A stretch of 64,000 nucleotides of DNA from Candidatus Symbiopectobacterium sp. NZEC151 (GCF_025962655.1 NZ_JAGFPE010000011.1:36169-100168), one strand, 5' to 3'. Shown: positions 9,770-19,417, numbered from the stretch's first letter. Notes: generated by a model from the sequence alone, not told the origin. Numbers and translations: made by a program.

Positions 9770-10590
9770 TGCGCGTTCGCGGGTTCGCTCTTCTGGCAAT
9801 ACTGTGCCTGCTCATTAGCGGGCGGGTCAGCGCAGACGCTGTCGCTCAGCGCATTATCAGCCTGGCCCCGCACGCTACGGAGTTGGCCTTCGCCGCTGGC
9901 ATGGGCGATCAGGTGATTGGTGTAAGTGCCTGGTCAAACTACCCGCCCGAAGCAGAGCAGCGAGAACAGGTTGCGTCCTGGCAAGGTATCAATCTGGAAC
10001 GGGTGCTGGCGCTGAAACCGGACTTAATTCTGGCCTGGCGTGAAGGAAACCCGCAGCGACCGCTTGAACAGCTCTCTGCCTTTGGCATCCCAGTGGTCTA
10101 TCTGGATCCCACCTCGCTGGATGCGATACCGACCATGCTGGAACAGCTTGGGCAATACAGCGCGCACCCTGACGTAGCGCGGCAAAATGCACAGGCCCTG
10201 CGCCAGCAGTTGGCCGATTTGAAAGCGCGCTACGCCGATGCGCCGAAACATCAGGTGTTTTTGCAATTTGGTACACACCCGCTGTTTACCTCAGGCAAGC
10301 AGTCGTTGCAAAACCAGGTGCTGGCCCTGTGTGGCGGCGTCAATGTTTTTGACGACAGCAAAGTGCCCTGGCCACAGGTCAGTCGTGAACAGGTGTTGCG
10401 GCGCAAACCACAGGTGATCATTACTACGGGTACTGCCGCCGATGCGGCCGCCACCCGTGATTTTTGGTCGCCGCAGTTGTCCGTGCCGATCATTACGGTA
10501 GAGGAAGATTGGTTTAATCGCAGCAGCCCGCGCCTGCTGCTGGCAGCCCAGTACATTTGCCAGCAACTCTCCGCCCTCCCCGCCCAGTAA
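9769..10590 (+). CDS. btuF: Periplasmic vitamin B12-binding protein BtuF
   Basis: Binds cobalamin in the periplasm and delivers it to BtuCD. The first 22 residues form a signal peptide ending near GRVSADA. The mature part has the class III binding-protein start RIISLAPHATELAFAAG and a long linker helix, with 273 residues in total (E. coli 266). The ATG shares its A with the mtnN stop, an arrangement also seen in E. coli. BtuC and BtuD are not in the window. Confidence 0.93.
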   Translation: MRVRGFALLAILCLLISGRVSADAVAQRIISLAPHATELAFAAGMGDQVIGVSAWSNYPPEAEQREQVASWQGINLERVLALKPDLILAWREGNPQRPLEQLSAFGIPVVYLDPTSLDAIPTMLEQLGQYSAHPDVARQNAQALRQQLADLKARYADAPKHQVFLQFGTHPLFTSGKQSLQNQVLALCGGVNVFDDSKVPWPQVSREQVLRRKPQVIITTGTAADAAATRDFWSPQLSVPIITVEEDWFNRSSPRLLLAAQYICQQLSALPAQ

Positions 10591-10598
10591 ATCACAGG

Positions 10599-10633
10599 GT
10601 AATGCCTGCGCTCATGCAGGCATTACTGCATGC
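10599..10633 (+). terminator. Probable terminator of mtnN-btuF
   Basis: Ten-base perfect arms (10599-10608 and 10617-10626) form a hairpin nine bases after the btuF stop. The T run follows only after a short gap, so efficiency is uncertain. Confidence 0.5.
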
Positions 10634-10744
10634 TTTTCATCCAGAAAAAAACCGGTTATCATGTCGGTAATGGTCAAAATGCAACCATGTTTAGACAAGA
10701 AACAAACCAAAACATAACGATTTGATAACGCACTATTGTGCACT

Positions 10745-10766
10745 GAGCCGGTAACGGCTCTTTTTA
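10745..10766 (+). terminator. Intrinsic terminator-like hairpin ahead of the small exported gene
   Basis: GAGCCG and CGGCTC arms around GTAA are followed at once by five T (10761-10765). This is a standard intrinsic terminator, yet it lies only 17 bases before the next start codon. It could be an attenuator for that gene or the end of a short untranslated transcript. Confidence 0.6.
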
Positions 10767-10782
10767 ACACCAGGTAGAAAAA

Positions 10783-11040
10783 GTGATAAAAATAAGTCTG
10801 CTTACTGCGGGCCTGCTGATGCTGGCCTGCAATACTGCGTGTGCAGCAAGCACCAGCGGGCAAATCAATGTGGGGTTGAGCGTGGTTCCTGCCTGTGAAG
10901 TCAAGGAAACCGCAACATCAGCCCGCGTCGAGTGCCCGGCCGCAAAAGCGTTGATGCCGAAGATTACGCAAACGTCTCTCAGCGCAGGGGCTCGTACGGT
11001 AACCCATCAGGAACAGCGGCTGATCACCATTGAATGGTGA
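10783..11040 (+). CDS. Small exported protein of unknown function
   Basis: I do not recognise this gene with confidence. It encodes 85 residues with a GTG start and an AGG-type ribosome-binding site eight bases upstream. A clear signal peptide (basic MIKIS, hydrophobic core, cleavage near ACAAS) leaves a mature part of about 62 residues with two cysteines that could pair. The strand pattern QINVGLSVVPACEV resembles the first strands of spore-coat-U/fimbrial-type domains, but the protein is far too short for a full domain. It lies between btuF and erpA, where E. coli has yadS. A terminator-like hairpin precedes it. Confidence 0.55.
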   Translation: MIKISLLTAGLLMLACNTACAASTSGQINVGLSVVPACEVKETATSARVECPAAKALMPKITQTSLSAGARTVTHQEQRLITIEW

Positions 11041-11067
11041 TGGTTGGTTTATTCGGCCCGTTAAAAC

Positions 11068-11099
11068 AAAAAACCGCGTTGCAAGCAGCGCGGTTTTTT
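11068..11099. terminator. Bidirectional terminator between small exported gene and erpA
   Basis: AACCGCG and CGCGGTT arms with an A run before and a T run after form a terminator usable by both convergent genes. Confidence 0.8.
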
Positions 11100-11122
11100 C
11101 TCGCCATTAGGTGGCTGGATAA

Positions 11123-11470
11123 TCAGATGCTGAAAGAAGAGCCGCAGCCGCAGGTGCTTTTCGCATTCGGGTTAGTGACCACGAAGCGCGAACCTTCCAG
11201 GCCTTCGGTGTAATCCACCGCGCCACCGACCAGATATTGCAGACTCATCGGGTCTACCACCAGCGCCACGCCCTGTTTTTCAATGGTCATGTCGCCGTCG
11301 TTAATCTTATCGTCAAAAGTGAAACCGTATTGGAAGCCGCTACAGCCGCCCCCGGTGATGTAGACGCGGAGCTTCAGCTCCGGATTCTCTTCATCAGCAA
11401 TCAGGACTTTCACCTTTTTTGCCGCCGCATCAGTGAATTGCAGCGGCACAGCCATTACTTCATCGCTCAT
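11123..11470 (-). CDS. erpA: Iron-sulfur cluster insertion protein ErpA
   Basis: A-type carrier that passes Fe-S clusters to targets such as the isoprenoid enzymes IspG/IspH. The protein has 115 residues with the three family cysteines in [11 protein letters not shown] and the C-terminal CGCG. It is nearly identical in layout to the 114-residue E. coli protein. It is divergent from hemL, an arrangement shared with E. coli. Confidence 0.96.
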   Translation of the reverse strand: MSDEVMAVPLQFTDAAAKKVKVLIADEENPELKLRVYITGGGCSGFQYGFTFDDKINDGDMTIEKQGVALVVDPMSLQYLVGGAVDYTEGLEGSRFVVTNPNAKSTCGCGSSFSI

Positions 11471-11663
11471 TGTCGTACTCCCAGCTTGTCTTTTATTGGG
11501 CGGCGCACGCCGTTTGCCTTATCCCAATCATACGCTCATTATCCAACAGCGGGAAACAAGGTTCAAGATGTGACACATTTTGTTCACTTCAGCATCGAAT
11601 TTGATAACGCGACAGCGTTGTTTACAATAGGCAAAACTCCGCTCTCTTTTCAGGACCCTTTCC

Positions 11664-12944
11664 ATGAATAAATCAGAAAGTCTCTACGCTGCGGCACAGC
11701 AGCTTATTCCAGGCGGCGTCAACTCGCCGGTACGCGCGTTCAACGGCGTCGGCGGCGTGCCGTTGTTTATCGAGCGGGCGGAAGGATCGCGTCTCTACGA
11801 TGCAGACGGTAACGCCTATATCGATTATGTCGGCTCCTGGGGACCGATGGTGTTGGGGCATAACCACCCGGCCATTCGTCAGGCGGTGATCGCCGCCGCA
11901 GAGCGCGGATTGAGCTTTGGTGCGCCAACCGAAATGGAAGTGCACATGGCACGGTTGGTGACCTCACTGGTACCGTCAATGGACATGGTGCGCATGGTGA
12001 ATTCGGGCACTGAAGCCACCATGAGCGCCATCCGTCTGGCGCGCGGCTTCACCAGCCGTGACAAAATCATCAAATTTGAAGGCTGCTACCACGGCCACGC
12101 GGACTGCCTGCTGGTCAAGGCGGGCTCAGGCGCATTGACGCTGGGCCAGCCCAACTCCCCCGGCGTACCCGCTGATTTCGCACGCCACACACTGACCTGC
12201 ATCTACAACGATGTGGATTCAGTCCGTCAGGCTTTTGAGCAATACCCAGATGACATTGCAGCGATTATCGTTGAGCCGGTAGCGGGCAACATGAACTGTA
12301 TTCCGCCGCTGCCAGCGTTTCTGCCGGGATTGCGCGCATTGTGCGATGAATTTGGCGCGCTGCTGATCATTGATGAAGTGATGACAGGCTTTCGCGTGGC
12401 ATTGGGCGGCGCGCAAGCGCATTACGGCGTGGTGCCCGACCTGACCTGCCTGGGTAAAATCATTGGCGGTGGCATGCCGGTGGGCGCGTTTGGCGGACGG
12501 CGTGATGTGATGCAGGCGCTGGCACCGACCGGCCCGGTGTATCAGGCGGGGACGCTGTCCGGTAACCCAATTGCCATGGCAGCGGGCTTTGCCTGCCTGA
12601 GCGAAGTGGCTAAGCCCGGTGTGCACGACACCCTTACCGCCTTGACCACACAGTTGGCACAGGGGCTGGAGGCCGCGGCTAAAGCGCAGAATATTCCTCT
12701 GGTGGTGAATCACGTGGGCGGCATGTTCGGTCTGTTTTTCACCGACGCACCGAGCGTAACCTGCTATCAGGATGTGACGCAGTGTGATGTGGAGCGCTTT
12801 AAGCGTTTCTTCCACCTGATGCTGGCCGAAGGCGTTTATCTGGCGCCGTCAGCGTTTGAAGCGGGCTTTATGTCACTGGCACACAGCCAGCAGGATATTG
12901 AGAACACTATCGCGGCAGCACGCCGCTGCTTTGCCCAGTTGTAA
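11664..12944 (+). CDS. hemL: Glutamate-1-semialdehyde 2,1-aminomutase
   Basis: PLP enzyme making 5-aminolevulinate, the tetrapyrrole precursor, from glutamate-1-semialdehyde. It has 426 residues, as in E. coli. The PLP lysine is in [17 protein letters not shown], the phosphate-binding stretch is [16 protein letters not shown] and the aspartate is in [10 protein letters not shown]. The ATG has an AGGACC-type site upstream. It is followed by a hairpin shared with the convergent siderophore receptor. Confidence 0.97.
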   Translation: MNKSESLYAAAQQLIPGGVNSPVRAFNGVGGVPLFIERAEGSRLYDADGNAYIDYVGSWGPMVLGHNHPAIRQAVIAAAERGLSFGAPTEMEVHMARLVTSLVPSMDMVRMVNSGTEATMSAIRLARGFTSRDKIIKFEGCYHGHADCLLVKAGSGALTLGQPNSPGVPADFARHTLTCIYNDVDSVRQAFEQYPDDIAAIIVEPVAGNMNCIPPLPAFLPGLRALCDEFGALLIIDEVMTGFRVALGGAQAHYGVVPDLTCLGKIIGGGMPVGAFGGRRDVMQALAPTGPVYQAGTLSGNPIAMAAGFACLSEVAKPGVHDTLTALTTQLAQGLEAAAKAQNIPLVVNHVGGMFGLFFTDAPSVTCYQDVTQCDVERFKRFFHLMLAEGVYLAPSAFEAGFMSLAHSQQDIENTIAAARRCFAQL

Positions 12945-12960
12945 TCGCAGCCAAGAGAAA

Positions 12961-12984
12961 CGCCCCGATTGCACGATCGGGGCG
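12961..12984. terminator. Hairpin between hemL and the siderophore receptor gene
   Basis: Nine-base arms (12961-12969 and 12976-12984) form a GC-rich hairpin between convergent genes. The minus strand shows a short T run after it, so it suits the receptor gene best. It may also stop hemL transcription. Confidence 0.65.
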
Positions 12985-12992
12985 TCTGCGCA

Positions 12993-15275
12993 TCAGAAGT
13001 TGTAATTCACACTCATCGACACGCTGCGCGGCGCGCCATAGGCATAGTTGTCACTGAGGGCGCTGTAATAGTTCTTATCCAACAGATTGTTGACGTTGGC
13101 CTGCACCGCCAGCTGTTTGTTGATCTGGTAGCGACCAAACAGGTTAACCAACGGATAGCTTCCCTGATGCACACGCGTTGCCCCATTCGGCCCCGAGGTA
13201 TCCACAAAGGTGCCGTTCTGCCAGTTTACCCCGCCACCCAGCGTCAGTTCCGGCAGCATCGGCAACTGGTAGCGCGTAAACCATTTCAACGAGGTTTGCG
13301 GTAGCTGGCTGTTTACCCGGTTATCCGCCGCGTCTTTGGCAACGTAACGTGCGGCACCGAACGTCATCTGCCAGTTATCCGTCAGGGCACCGTTCAGTTC
13401 CAGCTCCACGCCTTTACTGGTTACGCCTTGCGCACCGTAGTAAGCCTGATCGCTCGACCCAGTGACCTTGTTACTGCCATCGGTCTGCGCCAGATTATCC
13501 TGCTCGATGCGGAACAGCGCCATGGATGCCGTCAGGCGACCATCAAACCAGTCGGATTTCAGACCGGTTTCATAGTTTTTGCCTTCAATCGGTGCCAGGT
13601 AGTTGCCGTTAACACTGCGGTTATCTTGCGGCTGGAAGATAGAGGTGTAGCTGACATAGGCAGAGAGGGTGTCATTGATGTCGTAAATCAACCCGGCATA
13701 GGGCGACACCTTGTCTTTGCTGAAGCTGGAGGTCATGCCGCCCGTGCTCCATTCGGTATAGCGCGCACCAGCCACCAGCGCCAGCGGGTCGGCCAGCGAA
13801 AAACGGGCCGCACTGTAGACCGACCGTTGATGCACGGTATCATCCGAACTTTTGATCTGCGCCTGCCAGTTCGGTTCCGGCGCACTGCCGTTCCAGTTGT
13901 AGTAATTGCCCATATCCGCAACCGTCACCGCATCGTTCGAGGCGTAGTAGTAGTTGCGCTGGCGACTGAAACCTACCCCGGTAACCAGCTCATGCTGGCG
14001 CCCCAGCAGTTCGAACGGACCGCGCACGTAAGTTTCCAACGCGTCCAGTTTGCGTGTGCCAGTAAACCAGCCAGCACCGCCCGCCAAGCCCTCGCCGGTG
14101 GTTTGATCGGGGAAGGTGCCTGATTTGGCAGGATCTTTCACGCCATTAGCATCATAATAATCATAAGGTGAAGCGTACATCAGCTTGTCATCAAACTTGG
14201 TTTCCGCATGGGTACTGTTGATATGCCAGTCCCAGCCGTTATCAAACATATGGCTGAACTGGGCGAAAACCTTGTTGGTCTCGATGTTGTAATAGGCCCA
14301 GTTTGGGGCGGGATTGAAGCTGCGATCGAAGTGGGTACGGTTGCCGTTACTGAACCAGGTCGGCAAGCCGCCCCAGGTTGAACCGGGGGTTTTGCTTTCC
14401 TGATAATCGTAGCCGAATGACAGCGTGGAATTATTGGCCAGATCCGCATCGACAATGCCGGAAATAAATTTTTTGCGCTTATGGTAACGATCGAGCCAGC
14501 TATCCTGATCCTGATAGCCGGCAATAATACGCCCGCGCACGTTGCCGGATTCGGTCAAGGGCGCGGAAAGATCGGTCACATAGCGTTGGTTATTCCACGA
14601 GCCGTAACTGGCGGAAACATTGCCGGTCACTTCCTTGCTGGTGGCGTGTTTGCGCACCATATTCACCGTTGCGGAGGGATTACCGGTTCCGGTTAGCAGG
14701 CCGTTGGCACCGCGCACCACTTCGATGCGGTCATAGATCGCGGTATCTCCCAGCGCGTCACCAAAATTCCAGGCTTCGGATACCGAAGTGGGGATATCGT
14801 CAATGACGAAATTGTTGATGTAGAAACCGCGCGCATAGTAGCCAATGCGTTCACTGTCGGTATAGTTGCCGGTGACACCAACCACGTTATCCAACACGTC
14901 GCCCACCGTTTGCAGGTTCTGATCCTGCATGCGCTGTTTATTCACGATGGTGATGGATTGCGGAATATCACGCGGACTTAACAGCAAGCGCGTCCCCGCC
15001 GAGGTCAATTTGGTGCTGTAGTCGCCGGGCACATCCTGCCCCGCAGCCCCCCCGGTGGCGGTGACCACCAGCGTGTCGCCACTTTTTTTACCCGGTGATG
15101 AGGCAGATTGTGCAGCGCTCTGATGGGTGTTGTCACCCACCGCAGTGCTGGTCTGTGCCGCCCCCGCCAGAGCGGGCCACAGTGCAGCGCCCACACACAG
15201 CGCCAAAACAGAAAAACCGCTTACCGATTCCATTGCCTGAACCGACTTCGCACAGCCAAACCCTTTTCCTTTCAT
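12993..15275 (-). CDS. TonB-dependent ferric-hydroxamate siderophore receptor, FhuE type
   Basis: Outer-membrane TonB-dependent receptor of 760 residues. It has a long signal region ending near AGAAQT, a TonB-box-like DTLVVTA, a plug domain (DIPQSITIVNKQRMQDQNLQTVGD, GNPSATVNMVRKHAT) and a C-terminal barrel ending in aromatic F. The whole chain aligns by eye with E. coli FhuE (coprogen/rhodotorulic acid receptor), for example WGGLPTW, RIEQDNLAQT and GGGVNWQNGTF, and not with FhuA. It lies 211 bases after fhuB on the same strand, with its own Fur-box-like site, so it may be transcribed separately. Exact ligand unknown; coprogen-type hydroxamates are the best guess. Confidence 0.88.
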   Translation of the reverse strand: MKGKGFGCAKSVQAMESVSGFSVLALCVGAALWPALAGAAQTSTAVGDNTHQSAAQSASSPGKKSGDTLVVTATGGAAGQDVPGDYSTKLTSAGTRLLLSPRDIPQSITIVNKQRMQDQNLQTVGDVLDNVVGVTGNYTDSERIGYYARGFYINNFVIDDIPTSVSEAWNFGDALGDTAIYDRIEVVRGANGLLTGTGNPSATVNMVRKHATSKEVTGNVSASYGSWNNQRYVTDLSAPLTESGNVRGRIIAGYQDQDSWLDRYHKRKKFISGIVDADLANNSTLSFGYDYQESKTPGSTWGGLPTWFSNGNRTHFDRSFNPAPNWAYYNIETNKVFAQFSHMFDNGWDWHINSTHAETKFDDKLMYASPYDYYDANGVKDPAKSGTFPDQTTGEGLAGGAGWFTGTRKLDALETYVRGPFELLGRQHELVTGVGFSRQRNYYYASNDAVTVADMGNYYNWNGSAPEPNWQAQIKSSDDTVHQRSVYSAARFSLADPLALVAGARYTEWSTGGMTSSFSKDKVSPYAGLIYDINDTLSAYVSYTSIFQPQDNRSVNGNYLAPIEGKNYETGLKSDWFDGRLTASMALFRIEQDNLAQTDGSNKVTGSSDQAYYGAQGVTSKGVELELNGALTDNWQMTFGAARYVAKDAADNRVNSQLPQTSLKWFTRYQLPMLPELTLGGGVNWQNGTFVDTSGPNGATRVHQGSYPLVNLFGRYQINKQLAVQANVNNLLDKNYYSALSDNYAYGAPRSVSMSVNYNF

Positions 15276-15399
15276 AACGATCCCTTAAGCGTACATCATG
15301 CTGACACGACACCGTGTTACCTGGCTATCATCGGTTTAACGCCCGACAATGGTCGTGCCCCTGAAGCACCAATCTACATATTGAGCCTACATAATATTA

Positions 15400-15418
15400 G
15401 ATAATGGGAATCACAGTG
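15400..15418 (-). promoter_or_regulatory. Candidate Fur box of the siderophore receptor gene
   Basis: The plus strand carries GATAATGGGAATCA, which agrees with the left part of the Fur consensus but is weaker in the right half. It lies about 125 bases before the receptor start, in the 211-base gap after fhuB. Confidence 0.45.
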
Positions 15419-15486
15419 AGAAGGATTTGCATTTGATATGTAAATAGGATTTACCTGTTGGCACGGTTTTTCCTGCCAACAGGGGG

Positions 15487-17475
15487 TTAATGGGTGTGTT
15501 TACGCAGCAGATAAATAAAGTAAGGCGCGCCGATAAAGGTCGCCAGCAGGCCAGCGGGCACCTGATTAGGAAACAGGATCATGCGGCCCGCCCAATCGGC
15601 CAACAGCATCAATATGCCGCCAATCAATGCCGAGCAGCAAAGCTGAGGGATCACGCGGGAAAATCCCATCATGCGCGCCAGATGCGGCGCCATCAACCCG
15701 ACAAAGCTGAGTGGTCCCACCGTCAGGGTTGCCATCGCGGTCAACACCGATGCCAACAGCAAAATCAGCAAGCGCACTGGCGTGACAGCAACGCCCAACG
15801 CCTGAGCCGTCACGCTGCCCAACGGCAAAATGCGCAACCAACGCTGGCACAATGGCACCATAAGGGCTAACACCAGTGCCACACCCGCGGTGTTGATCGC
15901 CTGTTCAGATTCAACGCCGTAGGTTGAACCGGAAATCCAGGTGATGACACCGCTCATGCGCGGATCGCCGCTCGCTAACAGCAGCGTAAGCACGGTGGAA
16001 AATGCGGTACTCAGAGCAATCCCGGCCAATAGCATGCGCTGCGTAGAAAACCCACCGCGACTGGCGATGGTGATCATCACCAGCAATGTCAACGCCGCGC
16101 CCGCGCTGCCCGCTGGCAACTGCCATGCGCTGGTGTCTCCCGGTATCAGGAACAGCAATAGAATGACCCCGGTCGCGGCACCCGCACTGATGCCCAACAC
16201 TTCCGGGCTGCCCATCGGGTTAGCCGTCAGTTTCTGAATCAGTGTGCCTGCCATCGCCAGCATCATGCCCGCCGTCAGTGCCGCCACCGCGCGCGGCCAG
16301 CGCCAGGGCAACAGCTGTGCCAGCTCCTCACCGTGGCTCCATTGCCAGCCTTGTGCGCCTTTACCCAGCATCAGCGCTATTGCCAAAGCGCCCAGCAACA
16401 ACACTATCCCTGCCAGCAGCCAGCGTCCCCAACGGGGTGCGGCGGCGTTAATCTCTCCAGATGGCACCAGCGCAGGCTGGTGCGTGGTGCGTAAGCGCGG
16501 CAGCAGCCATAGCAGCAGTGGAGCACCAATCAGCGCCGTCACCGCGCCAGTCGGTACTTCACGCCAGACGCGGGTCAGCCACAGCACGGTTTGATCGGTC
16601 AATCCCAGCAACAACGCCCCTAACAATGGCGCCAGCCAGAGCCGTTGCCACACGCGGCGAGCGCCCAGCATGCGGGCCAGCAACGGGGCAAACAGGCCAA
16701 CAAAGCCGATAATCCCCGCCACGTTCACCAGTTGTGCGCTGAGGAAAATCGCGACGCCGAGCGTGGTTAAGCGCGCCAGCACCAATCCCAATCCCAGATT
16801 ACGTGCCACGCCATCATCCAGCCCCAGCAGGGTCAGCGGGCGCAACAGCAGCAACGCTAGCGCAAAGCACACCAGCAACCGGGGAAGCAGAAACGCCACG
16901 CGGCTCCAATCCTGCTGGTTCAGCATGCCGCTGCTCCACAAAAACAGGTTTTGTAGCTGCTCATGGTTAAACAACACCAGCAGTTGATTGACGGCAGCAC
17001 AGTAAAAACTCAGCACCAGCCCAGCGAGCAGCAACGTAATCGGTGACATCTGCTTGCCCCATGAAAGGCCAAACACCAGTACGCCGATACCGAGCGCCCC
17101 CGCCATCGCCATCCACTGCTGCGCCGCTTCGCCGCCCGGCAGCATCCATAAGGTTGCAACCGTCACCCCGAGTTGAGCGCCGGTGGCAATGCCCAGCGTA
17201 GCCGGTTCCGCGAGCGGGTTGCGCAGCACCTGCTGAAACAGCAGCCCCGCTAACCCCAGCCCCGCACCGACCAGCAGCGAGAGTGCCACACGCGGCAACA
17301 GGCTGTAATGGAACAGCAGTTGGCGCAAATCCTCCGGTTCAGGGTTTGTCACGGCCTGCCACCACGTCGCCGTTGGCAATGCCTGGCGCAGATTGACAGC
17401 CATCATCAACAGCAGCAACGCCAGCAGGCTGGCAACCGTCAGCACCGCGCCAGAGCGCTTAGACGCTGGCATCAT
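15487..17475 (-). CDS. fhuB: Ferric-hydroxamate ABC transporter permease FhuB
   Basis: Double-length permease that takes ferric hydroxamates from FhuD across the inner membrane. The 662-residue chain is two fused FecCD-type halves, each with about ten hydrophobic segments. Duplicated motifs are visible: RNPLAEPATLGIATGA in half 1 and ANPMGSPEVLGISAGA in half 2, and IIGFVGLFAPLLARMLG and PLSFVGLMAPHLARMMG. The frame is open to 17583, but the extra 36 residues are Cys/Arg-rich and unlike FhuB; the ATG at 17475 matches the family start. It overlaps the end of fhuD. It is the last gene of fhuCDB. Confidence 0.93.
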   Translation of the reverse strand: MMPASKRSGAVLTVASLLALLLLMMAVNLRQALPTATWWQAVTNPEPEDLRQLLFHYSLLPRVALSLLVGAGLGLAGLLFQQVLRNPLAEPATLGIATGAQLGVTVATLWMLPGGEAAQQWMAMAGALGIGVLVFGLSWGKQMSPITLLLAGLVLSFYCAAVNQLLVLFNHEQLQNLFLWSSGMLNQQDWSRVAFLLPRLLVCFALALLLLRPLTLLGLDDGVARNLGLGLVLARLTTLGVAIFLSAQLVNVAGIIGFVGLFAPLLARMLGARRVWQRLWLAPLLGALLLGLTDQTVLWLTRVWREVPTGAVTALIGAPLLLWLLPRLRTTHQPALVPSGEINAAAPRWGRWLLAGIVLLLGALAIALMLGKGAQGWQWSHGEELAQLLPWRWPRAVAALTAGMMLAMAGTLIQKLTANPMGSPEVLGISAGAATGVILLLFLIPGDTSAWQLPAGSAGAALTLLVMITIASRGGFSTQRMLLAGIALSTAFSTVLTLLLASGDPRMSGVITWISGSTYGVESEQAINTAGVALVLALMVPLCQRWLRILPLGSVTAQALGVAVTPVRLLILLLASVLTAMATLTVGPLSFVGLMAPHLARMMGFSRVIPQLCCSALIGGILMLLADWAGRMILFPNQVPAGLLATFIGAPYFIYLLRKHTH

Positions 17476-18373
17476 GGCGAGCCTCCTGCGCATCCTGCAA
17501 TACCTGACAAAAACGCATTGCAGACAGCGTGCTGCCATACAACCACACCGCGGGCACCCGCTGCCAGCGCTGTTGGCGCACAAACGGCAGCGCCTGCCAT
17601 AACGGGCTGCGTTCTACCTGCGCCATCATGGCCTCGTCGCCGTGACCAAAACAGATGGCGTTGGCATCCTGAATGTCTGCCAGACGCTCAACGCCCACCA
17701 CCACGCTGCCCCAGAAACTGGTTTCTTCACGCCAGGCATTTTCAATGCCAAGTTCATCCATCACTTCCTGAAACAGGCTGTTCTTCGCGATAATCAAGAC
17801 GTGCGTGCTGTCGATAAAAGAGAACAGCAGCAGCGGACGACGGGTGTAGGACTGCAACTGCACCTTGGCCTGCTGCATAAACGTTGAGAAGGTGTGCAGA
17901 TGCTGCTCTGCGGCATCAGGGATGGCTAACCGCTGCGCCAGTTGGCGCAGCGACGCTTTTGCCATAGTCAACGGCCGCCCGGCGTCGTTGTTAAAGGTGA
18001 ACCCCATGGTCGGGGCAATACGCGACATTTTCTCTACCGACGGGCCGTAGCCCGCAGAGTAGACCATCAACGAAGGCCGCAACTGCGCCAACAGTTCCAT
18101 ATTAGGTTCAGTACGGAAGCCGACATCAATCACCGACTCGGGCAGTTGCGGCTCCGCAACCCACAGCCGATAATTCGGGATTTCAGCCACACCCAGCGGC
18201 GTAATGCCCAGCGCCAGCAGCAGCTCAGCAGGCAACCACTCTAGCGCCACGATACGACGCAGATCTGGCGGTGTCTCGGTTTTTGCCCAGGCAGAGAAGC
18301 ACAGAGGGGAAAGCAACAGCGCCGTCAGCACGCGACGGCGATCGTGATTAATGTGATGGGATAACGAAGCCAT
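17459..18373 (-). CDS. fhuD: Periplasmic ferric-hydroxamate-binding protein FhuD
   Basis: Receives ferric hydroxamates from the outer-membrane receptor and delivers them to FhuB. The N-terminus has a twin-arginine-type signal (DRRRVLTALLLSP), as in E. coli FhuD. The class III fold is recognised from RIVALEWLPAELLLALGI, NYRLWVAEPQLPESVIDVG and RVPAVWLYGSTLSAM. The ATG at 18373 lies two bases after the fhuC stop and is preferred over the GTG at 18382, giving 304 residues. Confidence 0.93.
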   Translation of the reverse strand: MASLSHHINHDRRRVLTALLLSPLCFSAWAKTETPPDLRRIVALEWLPAELLLALGITPLGVAEIPNYRLWVAEPQLPESVIDVGFRTEPNMELLAQLRPSLMVYSAGYGPSVEKMSRIAPTMGFTFNNDAGRPLTMAKASLRQLAQRLAIPDAAEQHLHTFSTFMQQAKVQLQSYTRRPLLLFSFIDSTHVLIIAKNSLFQEVMDELGIENAWREETSFWGSVVVGVERLADIQDANAICFGHGDEAMMAQVERSPLWQALPFVRQQRWQRVPAVWLYGSTLSAMRFCQVLQDAQEARHDASV

Positions 18374-18375
18374 GT

Positions 18376-19203
18376 TTAGCACACAAAGCTGACTGGCGCA
18401 CCGCCGCCAGGATGCGGCAGGATCCCCATCGGAATGCCGTACACCGCCTCAAGCACCTGCGGCGTCATGATGGCATCAGGCGTCCCCTGTGCAATCATTT
18501 CCCCACCGCGCAGCGCTACCAGATAATCGCAGTAGCGCGCCGCCATATTGATATCGTGCAGCACGGCGATCACCGTCAGCCCCTGCTCACGGCTCATACG
18601 TTGAATCAGGGCCAGTACCTCAACCTGATGCGCAATGTCTAACGCCGATGTCGGCTCATCCAGCAGCAGACAACGGCTGTCCTGCGCCACCGTCATTGCC
18701 AGCCAGGCGCGTTGACGTTCACCGCCGGACAGGCTGTCCACCAGACGGTGAGCGAACGGCTTCAGCCCCACGACGGCGATAGCATTTTCCACCTTTTCGC
18801 GATCGGTACTGCCAAAGCGCCCGAGCGCGCCGTGCCACGGATAACGCCCTAGCGCCACTAGCTCACGCACCGTCATGCCTTCCGCAGCCGGGAGCTGTTG
18901 GGGCAGATAAGCAACCTGTCGGGCAAAGGATTTGCTGTCCCAGCCGGGCAACGGCGTGTCCTTGACCGATATCACCCCGGTACTCGGCGTTTGATGACGC
19001 CCCAGCATCTTCAACAACGTTGATTTGCCTGAGCCGTTGTGACCAATCAACCCGCACACTTTACCGATGGGAAATGTCAGAGAAAGCGGATGCAGCAGGG
19101 TGCGACCAGGCACAGAGAAGCTGACATCGTCGAGACGAAAGGTGGTATCCGGCCCATTATCAGCCCGCACCGATTCATGAAAAGACGTGTCTGGATTTTG
19201 CAT
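18376..19203 (-). CDS. fhuC: Ferric-hydroxamate ABC transporter ATP-binding protein FhuC
   Basis: ATPase driving FhuB. It has 275 residues with Walker A GHNGSGKSTLLK, signature LSGGERQRAW, Walker B CLLLDEPTSALD and switch AVLHDINMA. It is the first gene of the fhuC-fhuD-fhuB operon and has a near-consensus Fur box upstream, so iron repression is expected. E. coli has fhuA before fhuC; here nothing precedes it and a FhuE-type receptor lies after fhuB. Confidence 0.95.
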   Translation of the reverse strand: MQNPDTSFHESVRADNGPDTTFRLDDVSFSVPGRTLLHPLSLTFPIGKVCGLIGHNGSGKSTLLKMLGRHQTPSTGVISVKDTPLPGWDSKSFARQVAYLPQQLPAAEGMTVRELVALGRYPWHGALGRFGSTDREKVENAIAVVGLKPFAHRLVDSLSGGERQRAWLAMTVAQDSRCLLLDEPTSALDIAHQVEVLALIQRMSREQGLTVIAVLHDINMAARYCDYLVALRGGEMIAQGTPDAIMTPQVLEAVYGIPMGILPHPGGGAPVSFVC

Positions 19204-19283
19204 AACCGTCGTAACCCGTTGTTGCTGTCCGCCGTTCGTCAGGTAGCGGCGCTTTTCACCGTGGCGCTACCGACGCAAAAGAG

Positions 19284-19305
19284 AACGATAATGATTATTA
19301 TCAAG
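19284..19305 (-). promoter_or_regulatory. Fur box of the fhuCDB operon
   Basis: On the minus strand the region reads GATAATAATCATTATC (19287-19302), matching the right 13 bases of the 19-bp Fur consensus almost perfectly. It lies about 85 bases before fhuC. Confidence 0.8.
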
Positions 19306-19356
19306 AGCGGGAATGATAGGCGGACAGGATCCCTCTCGCAAGAGTTTTAAACCCAA

Positions 19357-19395
19357 AAAGCACAACGCCCCGGCGCAGGTCGCGTCGGGGCGTTG
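19357..19395 (-). terminator. Terminator of mrcB
   Basis: Ten-base arms (19363-19372 and 19386-19395) form a GC-rich stem after the mrcB stop, followed on the minus strand by a CTTTTTGG run. Confidence 0.75.
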
Positions 19396-19417
19396 TTCAT
19401 CAACCTAAACCACGTGG

